From assembly GCF_010550695.1 (NCBI RefSeq), contig NZ_JAAGOB010000017.1, positions 40,698-104,697 of the forward strand: DNA of 64,000 nucleotides, given 5' to 3'. Numbering within the stretch: position 1 is the stretch's first letter; each line of letters opens with the position of its first letter. Below are positions 56,610 through 64,000 of this stretch, one piece after another. Below the pieces are notes generated by a model that was given only the letters and a program-made list of their open reading frames with translations, ran no database searches and was not told where the DNA came from. The stretch comes from Phytoactinopolyspora alkaliphila (GTDB taxonomy: Bacteria; Actinomycetota; Actinomycetes; Jiangellales; Jiangellaceae). Both the position numbers and the translations under genes were made by a program.

Positions 56610-57719
56610 GTGTCCAGCACCGCGAGAGACCCGTTGCGTCCCGGACCACCTGTCCGCGCGCAGCACGATCCGCTGAGCGCCCTGCGCAAGGACGATGATC
56701 CTGAGTTCGACGTGTTCCTCACCGGAACCGTCTTCTTCGACATCATCTTCCTCGGGCTCGAAGCGGCGCCCCAGCGTGGCACCGAAGTCTGGGCGTCCGG
56801 CATGGGCTCCGGCCCCGGCGGGGTGGCCAATCTGGCCGTCGCCGCGTCCCGCCTCGGCCTGCGAACCAGCCTCGCCGCCGCGTTCGGCGAAGATCTGTAC
56901 GGCGACTACTGCCGGCAGACCCTGGGCATCCAGGAGGGCGTCGATCTGGCCTACTCCCGCTACGTCACCGGCTGGCATTCGCCGGTCACCGTCTCCATGG
57001 TGTACCAGCAGGACCGGACCATGGTCACCCACGGCCACGTCCCCGAGGTCCAGTCGCGGCTGGTCACCCATGCGCCGCAGTCCCGCGCGTCGTACATCGA
57101 CCTCGGCCACGAGCGCCAGCCCTGGGTGGACACGATCGCCGCCCAGGGTGGCCTGCTGTTCGCCGACCTCGGCTGGGACCCGGAGGACCGCTGGGACATC
57201 GGGCGCCTGCGCGAGAGTCTGAACGGCTGCCACGCCTTCTCGCCCAACGCGATGGAGGCGATGAGCTATACGCGTACCGACACGCCCGAGGACGCACTCG
57301 CCAAACTGGCCGAGATCGTCCCACTGGCCGTCGTGACCTGCGGCTCCGACGGTGTCATCGCCCACGACCAGGAGACCGGCTCGATGGTCCACGCGCCCGC
57401 GGTGCCGGTGGACGCACTCGACCCCACCGGCGCCGGCGACGTCTTCATGGCCGGCCTGATCACCGGCAGTGTCGCCGGCTGGCCGGTGGAGCACCGCCTG
57501 CGGCTGGCCAACCTGGGAGCCGCCCTGTCGGTGCGGCACTTCGGCGGCGCGCTGGCCGCCCCCGGGTGGGGCGACATCGCCACCTGGTGGAAGGAGACTG
57601 GTTCGAGAGACCCCGCGTTGAGTGACGCGTACACCTTCCTCGAGGATGTCCTTCCCGACTACGACGTCCCCGAAGTGTCACGCGCCATCGCCACCTTGGG
57701 TTTCCGCTCCGGACGCTGA
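56610..57719 (+). CDS. PfkB-family carbohydrate kinase
   Basis: A 369-residue ribokinase-fold kinase; the catalytic C-terminal signature is DPTGAGDVFMAGLI (Asp base), and the N-terminal GSGPGGVANLAVAASRLGL matches the family's first motif. GTG 56610 is preceded by GAGG; upstream in-frame residues look non-coding. The sugar substrate is unknown but the kinase opens the ABC operon, implying it phosphorylates the imported product. Confidence 0.88.
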   Translation: MSSTARDPLRPGPPVRAQHDPLSALRKDDDPEFDVFLTGTVFFDIIFLGLEAAPQRGTEVWASGMGSGPGGVANLAVAASRLGLRTSLAAAFGEDLYGDYCRQTLGIQEGVDLAYSRYVTGWHSPVTVSMVYQQDRTMVTHGHVPEVQSRLVTHAPQSRASYIDLGHERQPWVDTIAAQGGLLFADLGWDPEDRWDIGRLRESLNGCHAFSPNAMEAMSYTRTDTPEDALAKLAEIVPLAVVTCGSDGVIAHDQETGSMVHAPAVPVDALDPTGAGDVFMAGLITGSVAGWPVEHRLRLANLGAALSVRHFGGALAAPGWGDIATWWKETGSRDPALSDAYTFLEDVLPDYDVPEVSRAIATLGFRSGR

Positions 57720-57749
57720 GTCCGCAGCACCTACACGAAAGGGCATGAG

Positions 57750-59114
57750 ATGAGAAGGACACGAACCTGGGCCCGGCTCGCCGCGGCCGCCACCGCCGTC
57801 GCCGTCCTGGCCGCATGCGCGCCGGGCGACGACAACAACGGGGACGACGGCGGCGACGGCACGGAGCCCACCGCCGAGGACGTGGCGACCGACCCCGCCG
57901 AGATGGGTGACATCGTCCTCACCGTGTGGGACCAGGAGGTCCGCGGCGGCCAGTCGGAGCAGATCGAGGAGCTCAACGCCGCGTTCGAGGAGGCCTACCC
58001 GAACATCACCATCGACCGGGTCTCCCGGTCCACCGACGACCTGCGCACGACGCTGCGGCTCGCCCTCTCCGGCGACGACGCCCCGGACGTCGTACAGGCC
58101 AACAACGGGCGCGCCGAGATGGGGCAGTACGTCGCCTCCAGCATGCTGGCGCCCCTGGACGCCTACGCCGAGGAATACGGCTGGTTCGACCGGTTCCCCG
58201 AATCGGTGCGCGCCCTGGCCATGTACTCCGATGACGGTGCCGTCTACGGTGAGGGCAATCTCTACGGCCTGCCGCAGATGGGCGAGATCGTCGGGCTCTT
58301 CTACAACAAGACCAAGCTGGACGAACTCGGCGTCGACCCGCCGGCCACCACCGAAGACCTCATCGCCGCCTTCGACGCCGCGCTCGACGCCGGAGAGGTG
58401 CCCATGCAGTTCGGCAACTCCGAGCCGTGGGCGGGAATCCACCAGTACGGCTTCGTGCAGAACCAGTTCGTCGACGCCGAAACGATCAGCGATCTCGGCT
58501 TCGGCCGTCCCGGGTCCTCGTGGACCTCGGAGGACAACGTCGCCGCCGCCGAGGCCATCATCGACTGGGTGGACACCGGATATTTCGTCGAGGGGTTCAG
58601 CGGCATCGACTACGACTCGGCCTGGCAGAGCTTCGCTCAGGGTGAGGGAGTGTTCTTCACCGGTGGGACCTGGCTGGTCGCCGACCTCGCCGACGCGATG
58701 GGCGATGAGGTGGGCTTCCTTCTGACTCCCGCCGGGGCGAGCGGACAGAACCTGGTGACCGGCGGTATCAGCATTCCCTGGTCGATCCCGGCGCGCAGCC
58801 AGAACCAGGATGCCGCGGCTGCCTACATCGACTTCATCACCAGCGCCGACGCGATGGCGACCATCACCGAGACGGGCAACCTGCCGGTGGTGGACGCCGA
58901 GCAACAGGACGTGGACGGTCTGCAGGCCGAGGTCTTCGACGCCTGGGCACAGGCGGGCGCCGAGAACCTGCTGGTCCCCTACCTGGACTACGCCACGGAG
59001 ACGTTCTACGACACGATCACCGCCGCCATCCAGGACCTGCTCGCGGAGCAGCGCAGCCCGCAGGAGTTCCTCGAGCACCTGGAGTCGGAGTACACCGCAC
59101 AGGTCGACGGCTGA
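57750..59114 (+). CDS. ABC sugar-binding lipoprotein (family 1)
   Basis: A 454-residue solute-binding lipoprotein: signal peptide with lipobox LAAC (Cys near 24), acidic Asp/Gly linker, then a binding core with LNAAFEEAYPNITIDRV, YGEGNLYGLPQMGEIVGLFYN and GISIPWSIPARSQN. It is 30 bp after the PfkB stop and is followed by a strong hairpin and two permeases. It delivers an oligosaccharide by context. Confidence 0.92.
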   Translation: MRRTRTWARLAAAATAVAVLAACAPGDDNNGDDGGDGTEPTAEDVATDPAEMGDIVLTVWDQEVRGGQSEQIEELNAAFEEAYPNITIDRVSRSTDDLRTTLRLALSGDDAPDVVQANNGRAEMGQYVASSMLAPLDAYAEEYGWFDRFPESVRALAMYSDDGAVYGEGNLYGLPQMGEIVGLFYNKTKLDELGVDPPATTEDLIAAFDAALDAGEVPMQFGNSEPWAGIHQYGFVQNQFVDAETISDLGFGRPGSSWTSEDNVAAAEAIIDWVDTGYFVEGFSGIDYDSAWQSFAQGEGVFFTGGTWLVADLADAMGDEVGFLLTPAGASGQNLVTGGISIPWSIPARSQNQDAAAAYIDFITSADAMATITETGNLPVVDAEQQDVDGLQAEVFDAWAQAGAENLLVPYLDYATETFYDTITAAIQDLLAEQRSPQEFLEHLESEYTAQVDG

Positions 59115-59124
59115 TCGACGTTCT

Positions 59125-59170
59125 TGCGTCCTGCAAGGCGAGTGTCATCGTCCTCGCCTTGCAGGACGCA
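59125..59170 (+). terminator. intercistronic 18-bp hairpin between binding protein and permeases
   Basis: TGCGTCCTGCAAGGCGAG (59125-59142) and its complement (59153-59170) form a perfect 18-bp stem with a 10-base loop, inside the operon and 17 bases before the permease start. It lacks a T run. Such hairpins commonly lower downstream permease expression relative to the binding protein or stabilise the upstream mRNA. Confidence 0.65.
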
Positions 59171-59187
59171 GGCAATGAAGGAGGGTG

Positions 59188-60153
59188 ATGGAGCGCACGC
59201 AGCCGGCCCGTGCCGGTGCCGGGGAGACGCACGGCGAACCGGCCACCGGGCGCCGCGCCGCCAAACGGCGAGGAGGACCTCCCGGAGAGCCGCGCAAGCT
59301 GGCCTATCTGTATATCCTGCCAGCGCTCCTGGTGTTCGTCCTGTTCATCGGGTGGCCCCTGTTCCGCAGCGCTACCTTCTCGCTGTACGAGTGGGACGGG
59401 CTGGGATCGAGCACATGGGTGGGCCTGTCCAACTACAGCGCGGTCTTCAGCGATCCGGCACTGCGCGGCGCGTTCATCCACGCCTTGGTCCTGATCGTGT
59501 TCTACGCCGTCGTGCCGGTGTCGCTCGGGCTGATGCTCGCGGCCACCATGATGCGGGCCGGCCGGATGCGCGGCCTCGGTGTGTTCCGCGTTCTGATCTT
59601 CCTCCCGCAGGTGGTCCCGATGGTCGTCGTCGCCATCGCGTGGCGCCAGATCTACGAGCCGACGGGGCCGCTGAACTCGGTGCTGCGTGCGGTCGGCCTG
59701 GACGGTCTCGCCCGCCCGTGGCTGGGCGACTACACCTGGGCGCTGCCGGCCGTCGGCCTGGTCGGCACCTGGGTCGGCACCGGCCTGTGTTTCGTACTGT
59801 TCCTGGCCGGCATGGCCAAGATCCCGCGTGAGCTCTACGAGGCGGCCCGGCTGGACGGCGCCCGCGCCCGGCAGGAGTTCTTCTCCATCACCCTGCCCGC
59901 GGTCCGCGGCGAACTGGCCGTGGCGCTCACCCTGACCATCATCGCCGCGCTGAAGACGTTCGACCTCGTCTACGTCATGACCAGCGGTGGCCCGGGCCGG
60001 CAGACTGCCGTCCCGTCGTTCGAGGTGTACCGGCACGCGTTCCTGATCGGTGAGGTCGGCACGGCCACAGCGCTGGCGCTGGTGCTCACCGCGATCGTCT
60101 TCGTGGTCACCGTCCTGGTGAACCGGATCGGCGCCGAAAGGGGGCAACGATGA
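59188..60153 (+). CDS. ABC sugar permease (MalF type)
   Basis: About 321 residues with a basic cytoplasmic N-terminus (Arg/Lys-rich to residue 45), six helices and the EAA loop LYEAARLDGARARQEFFSITLP. AAGGAGGG precedes the ATG. Its stop overlaps the next permease start (ATGA). Confidence 0.92.
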   Translation: MERTQPARAGAGETHGEPATGRRAAKRRGGPPGEPRKLAYLYILPALLVFVLFIGWPLFRSATFSLYEWDGLGSSTWVGLSNYSAVFSDPALRGAFIHALVLIVFYAVVPVSLGLMLAATMMRAGRMRGLGVFRVLIFLPQVVPMVVVAIAWRQIYEPTGPLNSVLRAVGLDGLARPWLGDYTWALPAVGLVGTWVGTGLCFVLFLAGMAKIPRELYEAARLDGARARQEFFSITLPAVRGELAVALTLTIIAALKTFDLVYVMTSGGPGRQTAVPSFEVYRHAFLIGEVGTATALALVLTAIVFVVTVLVNRIGAERGQR

Positions 60154-60956
60154 CGATCTCCCGCACCGAGCGGCTGTTCAGCTATGCCATTCTGGTCCTG
60201 TTCGCTGCCGCCGCGCTGTACCCGGTGCTGCTCATCCTCTCCACGGCGCTGTCGCCGGACCGGATCGGCGACACCGGCGGCCTGCACTTCGGCAACCTCG
60301 CCGACGCCTGGACGCAGGGCCGGTTCGGCTCCTACATGCGCACCAGCGCGATAGTCGCGGTCCTGGTGGTGGGTCTGTCCGCGCTGTTCTCCATCATGGC
60401 CGGCTACGCCTTCGGCACCATGCGGTTCCGCGGTTCCGAAGTCATCTTCTACGTGATCCTGCTCGGCATCATGGTGCCGGCGGAGGCGCTCGTCGTCGCC
60501 CTCTACTTCGACCTGCGCTCGGTGGGGCTGACGAACACTCTGGTGGCGATCGTGATGCCGCAGGTGGCGCAGTCCGTCGCGTTCGGGACGTTCTGGATGC
60601 GCGCCTACTTCCGATCGAGCTCCCGTGAGGTGGTGGAGGCCGCCCGGCTGGACGGCGCCGGTCACTGGCGCACGCTGTGGCGGGTGCTGGTGCCGATGGG
60701 CCGTCCGGCGATCACCACCATGCTGGTGCTGATCTTCATGTGGACCTGGAACGAGTTCCTCATCCCCCTGGTGATGGCCACCAGCGAGAACCTGCGCACC
60801 GCTCCCCTCGGGCTGGCGTTCTTCCAGGGCCAGTACACCGCGGGGACGGCCCTGCTGGCCGCGGGTGCGACGCTCGTCGCGCTCCCCGTCGTCATCGTCT
60901 ACCTGTTCCTGCAGCGGCACTTCATCCGCGGCATGGTCGAAGGCGCGGTCAAGTGA
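60150..60956 (+). CDS. ABC sugar permease (MalG type)
   Basis: A 268-residue permease with six helices and the EAA loop VVEAARLDGAGHWRTLWRVLVP. Start overlaps the previous gene by four bases. As for the other sugar loci, no ATPase gene is in the operon, so a shared MsiK-like ATPase elsewhere is implied. Confidence 0.92.
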   Translation: MTISRTERLFSYAILVLFAAAALYPVLLILSTALSPDRIGDTGGLHFGNLADAWTQGRFGSYMRTSAIVAVLVVGLSALFSIMAGYAFGTMRFRGSEVIFYVILLGIMVPAEALVVALYFDLRSVGLTNTLVAIVMPQVAQSVAFGTFWMRAYFRSSSREVVEAARLDGAGHWRTLWRVLVPMGRPAITTMLVLIFMWTWNEFLIPLVMATSENLRTAPLGLAFFQGQYTAGTALLAAGATLVALPVVIVYLFLQRHFIRGMVEGAVK

Positions 60957-61102
60957 GCCACGCGGCCGCCACGTCACGGGGACCGCCGGCGCGCGTGTTG
61001 ATCATGGTCAAATCGTCCCCACCGGCCCGGACACGGGCGCACCTCCCATGATCAGCGGGCAAGGCACAGGTCCCCGTCAGCCAACACCGATAGGACGGAT
61101 CC

Positions 61103-63859
61103 ATGCGATTACCCACTAGCCTGGCAGCGGCTTCCGCGGCCGCGCTCCTCATCTCGCCGCTCGCCGTCACATCCGCGCTCAGCGCGCCCTCCATCCCGGC
61201 TGCCGCCACGCTCAGCGCCGCCGACGCCGCCAAGCCGCGCCCCGGCGACACCGTCGACCTCGACGTGCTCTTCGTCGGCGCCCACCCGGACGACGAGGCG
61301 AGCGCTCTCGCCGCGTTCGGTCAGTGGAACGAGTTCGACGGGCTCCGCACCGGCGTCATCACCGTGACGCGCGGCGAAGGCGGCGGCAACGCCGTAGGCC
61401 TGGAGGAAGGCCCCGACCTGGGGCTCCTGCGCGAGGCGGAGGAACGGCGCGCCGTCGGATTCGCCGGCATCCAGAACGTCTACAACCTCGACAAGGTCGA
61501 CCTCTTCTACACGCTCAGCTCACCCCTGCACCGGATGGCGTGGGACAGCGAGGCCGTCGACGACACGCTCGAGCGCGTCGTCCGGGTGGTGCGTTCCACC
61601 CGCCCGGAGGTCATCGTCACGATGAACCCCTCCCCCACACCCGGCAACCACGGCGGACACCAGGAAGCGGCCCGGCTGGCGGTCGAGGCCTACTACGCCG
61701 CGGCCGACCCGGACGCCTTCCCCCACCAGCTGACCGACGAGGGCCTGGAGCCCTGGGCCGCCGGCCGGATCCTGCAGAACGGAGCCTCCGGTTCCGGCGT
61801 GCTCGGTTCGGCGTGCGAGACCACGCCGTACGAGCCTCGGGACACCTCCGACCGGGTCTTCGGCACCTGGCAGGGCCGGGTCTCCGAGGCGGCGGGCGAG
61901 ACATGGGCACTTCTCGAGCGCCGCGCGCAGTGGGAGTACGTGAGCCAGGGCTGGGCCGTCTTCCCGCCGCCGCCCGACGACCCGGAGCGGATCGGCTGCG
62001 ACTGGATGACGCTGATCGACAGCCGCACGCCGTACCCCGAGCCGGCCAGCGGAAGTACGGCCGCCGTGCAGGGTGCCGCCCTGCCGATCGAGGGTGGCCT
62101 GCCCTTCGGCACCGAGCTGGCCGTCACCACCGGCGAGTTCACCGTGCTGCCGGGCGTGTCCTTCGATGCCACGGTGCGGATGAAGGCCGCACGCAAGCCG
62201 CTGATCCAGTCCCAGCTGCAGGTGGACGCGCCCGACGGCTGGACCGTGGACGTCCAGGGTCAGCCCCCGAAGACGCTGAAGCCGGGCCAGGAGTCGACGG
62301 TGGACGTCGTCGTCACCCCCGCTTCGGACGCTGAGGTGGGCCGGCGGTTCACCCTCGCCGCCACTCTCACCACCCGTGACGGCGCAAGCGGCACCAACGA
62401 GACCGCCGTCGAGACGGTCAACGAGGTCAACGGCCGGCTCAGCGCCCGTCCCGAGATCGCGCTGTTCAACGAGTGGACGCAGGAGCAGAACCTGCCGAGG
62501 CTGGAGAATCTCATCACCCAGACCACCTCGGTGGGCTCCGGACGTAGCGCCGAGGTGACGGTCGATGTCAGCAACAACAGCGACGCCGCCGTGAGCGGCG
62601 TGGTCACGCTCGACCTGGCCGACGGCTTCGCCGCGACTCCGGCCGAGCAGACCTTCAGCGGGCTCGAGGCGGGAGCGACCACGTCGGTCACCTTCGAGAT
62701 CACCAACACCGACACCTCGCTGCCGACCTCCAGCAACGCCGAAGGCGGCGGCTATCCGTTCCAAGTGCTGACCACGGTCGGCGACACCACCGACGTCCAG
62801 GACGCCGTCCTCGAGCTCGTACCCACCAGCGAGGCGTCGCACCTTCACGACGAGCCAGTCCTCGACGGCGTCGCGGGCGACGGCGAGTACCCCGGCGAGG
62901 AGCTCGACGTTTCGACGCACTGGGAGGGCCAGCGAGTCGGCGCCGACGACGTCTCGGCGATCGCCAAGGTGAGCTTCACCGACGAGGCGCTGTACGTGTA
63001 TGTCGACGTGACCGACGACGCCCTGGGCACGAAACTCACGCAGGAGGACTGCAAGCGGCACTGGCGGACCGACTCGGTGGAGATCACCATCGATCCGCGC
63101 GGCACATCGGAGAACGCCTCGACGGCGTTCAAGGCCGGGATCTTCCCGATCACCGACGATCCGGAGAACGGCAACCCGCCGTGCTTCGGGCGCGACGCCG
63201 ACAACTACCAGGGTCCGGGTGACATCACCGCGCCGGGCATGGAAGTCGCCTCCGTCGTGCGGGAGCCGTACGACGGATACACGCTCGAGGCGAAGATCCC
63301 GTACGACGTCCTGCCCGACACCGTCGATCCGGACCGGATGGGCTTCAACGTCCTGGTCTACGACTCCGACACCCAGGACAAGACAGGCCAGACCCGGATC
63401 GGCTGGTCGACGTTCGGCGGCGTCCAGGCCAATCCGGGCGCGTGGGGGCTGCTGACGTTGCCGGGCCTGGCCGAGTCCGACCCCGACCCCGTCGAGCCGA
63501 TCCTGCCCGACGAGGCGGCCCAGAGCATCAACTCGCCGCAGAGCATCGCTCAGTCTGCTGAGGACGGCGTTCCGCTCGGCGGCGGGCCAGGTTTGGGCGA
63601 CAAGGCGCTGCGGGTCCAGTCGGCGTCGATCGAGGGCGGCGAAGCGGCGGTTCGGTTGCGGACCAGTTCCGCGGGCCAGGCGAACGTGTTCGTCTGGGAC
63701 GGCGAGAACGTCGTCGGGTCGCTGAGCACCGAGGTGTCCGGCGGCAAGACAAGCGTCGTCGTGCCACTCGACGGCGATGCCGGCGGTGCTGACCTGGAGG
63801 TCCTGGTTGCCTTCAGCACCGAGGACGGCACCGCGGCCGCGGCGGCGCCACTGCGCTGA
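61103..63859 (+). CDS. secreted PIG-L deacetylase with NEW3-like and CBM9-like domains
   Basis: A 918-residue exported protein. Signal peptide (residues 1-30). PIG-L/LmbE deacetylase domain at about 48-290 with the zinc ligands in AHPDDE (H61, D63/D64) and H183/H186 in GNHGGHQ. A NEW3/immunoglobulin-like region (about 340-540) precedes a carbohydrate-binding domain of the CBM9-like type (about 585-790; DGVAGDGEYPGEEL, SVEITIDPRG), then an Ala/Gly tail. It probably removes N-acetyl groups from a glycan outside the cell, preparing the substrate for the adjacent importer. Signal peptide and zinc site are visible; the glycan is inferred. Confidence 0.8.
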   Translation: MRLPTSLAAASAAALLISPLAVTSALSAPSIPAAATLSAADAAKPRPGDTVDLDVLFVGAHPDDEASALAAFGQWNEFDGLRTGVITVTRGEGGGNAVGLEEGPDLGLLREAEERRAVGFAGIQNVYNLDKVDLFYTLSSPLHRMAWDSEAVDDTLERVVRVVRSTRPEVIVTMNPSPTPGNHGGHQEAARLAVEAYYAAADPDAFPHQLTDEGLEPWAAGRILQNGASGSGVLGSACETTPYEPRDTSDRVFGTWQGRVSEAAGETWALLERRAQWEYVSQGWAVFPPPPDDPERIGCDWMTLIDSRTPYPEPASGSTAAVQGAALPIEGGLPFGTELAVTTGEFTVLPGVSFDATVRMKAARKPLIQSQLQVDAPDGWTVDVQGQPPKTLKPGQESTVDVVVTPASDAEVGRRFTLAATLTTRDGASGTNETAVETVNEVNGRLSARPEIALFNEWTQEQNLPRLENLITQTTSVGSGRSAEVTVDVSNNSDAAVSGVVTLDLADGFAATPAEQTFSGLEAGATTSVTFEITNTDTSLPTSSNAEGGGYPFQVLTTVGDTTDVQDAVLELVPTSEASHLHDEPVLDGVAGDGEYPGEELDVSTHWEGQRVGADDVSAIAKVSFTDEALYVYVDVTDDALGTKLTQEDCKRHWRTDSVEITIDPRGTSENASTAFKAGIFPITDDPENGNPPCFGRDADNYQGPGDITAPGMEVASVVREPYDGYTLEAKIPYDVLPDTVDPDRMGFNVLVYDSDTQDKTGQTRIGWSTFGGVQANPGAWGLLTLPGLAESDPDPVEPILPDEAAQSINSPQSIAQSAEDGVPLGGGPGLGDKALRVQSASIEGGEAAVRLRTSSAGQANVFVWDGENVVGSLSTEVSGGKTSVVVPLDGDAGGADLEVLVAFSTEDGTAAAAAPLR

Positions 63860-63879
63860 CGCCGCCCTTCCCCAAATGA

Positions 63880-64000
63880 GGCTCTCCTGACGTTTCCGTG
63901 GGTTAGCGGCCCGGGAGGGCTGGGCGGTAGCCGCCGAGGGAGAGCATGGCCAGGGCGATGAGGGCGTGAGGGTCTTTGAATCCGTAGGCGACGCGGGTGA
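63880..64000 (-). mobile_element. possible ISL3-like insertion-sequence end, cut by the window edge
   Basis: An end-like GGCTCTCCTGACGTTTCCGTG (here given only as the 63880 start) lies 20 bp past the PIG-L stop, and the minus-strand frame from the right edge to 63903 resembles the C-terminus of an actinobacterial transposase. Only one end is visible, so direct repeats cannot be checked. Confidence 0.35.
63903..64000 (-). CDS. C-terminal part of a transposase-like protein (partial)
   Basis: The minus-strand frame from the right edge ends with TAA at 63905-63903 and reads RVAYGFKDPHALIALAMLSL, then GGYRPALPGR. The tail reminds me of ISL3-type transposases, with modest certainty. The 5' part is outside the window. 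Confidence 0.45.
   Translation of the reverse strand, partial: TRVAYGFKDPHALIALAMLSLGGYRPALPGR

Overview
GC-rich (about 70%) actinobacterial chromosome segment with dense, uniformly actinobacterial genes: a BldD-type regulator, a comEA-comEC-holA block, leuS, a VKOR-type membrane protein and many ABC sugar or peptide importers with LacI, IclR, DeoR and TetR regulators. The genus is not provable from the sequence alone; a saprophytic filamentous or soil actinomycete is the natural reading. No rRNA, tRNA, CRISPR array or prophage was seen. One insertion-sequence end may be cut by the right edge.

Layout. 1-5809: a ThiF-nitroreductase fusion, a GAF-GGDEF-EAL cyclic-di-GMP enzyme, a BldD-like regulator carrying the c-di-GMP-binding signature, and a FadR/GntR regulator. 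5815-7919 (minus): alpha and beta subunits of a 2-oxoacid dehydrogenase E1 without E2 or E3. 8191-16826 (minus): holA, comEC, comEA, degV and leuS; leuS is preceded by what looks like a leucine attenuator, an 11-residue peptide with four consecutive Leu codons, apparently leaderless, followed by structured RNA and a terminator-like hairpin. 16981-20850: a VKOR protein and a four-gene DUF4129/DUF58 operon. 20945-29277 (minus): an MFS exporter, a secreted lamin-tail/metallophosphoesterase protein and an FtsX-type ABC transporter.

29473-36144: a LacI-controlled galactoside locus (LacI, two permeases, binding lipoprotein, GH42 beta-galactosidase). 36345-37858: a histidine phosphatase and an endonuclease/exonuclease/phosphatase-fold protein. 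38049-49640: a second uptake locus with two tandem-duplicated family-5 binding lipoproteins, a HisRS-like orphan, a LacI regulator co-oriented with two unusual lower-GC genes, an IclR regulator and a complete Dpp-type importer (two permeases, two ATPases). Two identical inverted operators flank the divergent intergenic region and one lies inside a near-consensus promoter.

49641-54257: a repeat-bearing intergenic region, an alpha/beta hydrolase, an actinobacterial hypothetical, and a TetR/FAD-monooxygenase pair with a duplicated 30-bp operator. 54350-63859: a third sugar locus (GH4 glycosidase, DeoR regulator, PfkB kinase, binding protein, two permeases, secreted PIG-L deacetylase with carbohydrate-binding modules). 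Long near-perfect inverted repeats sit at many gene ends and probably serve as terminators or mRNA-stabilising hairpins.
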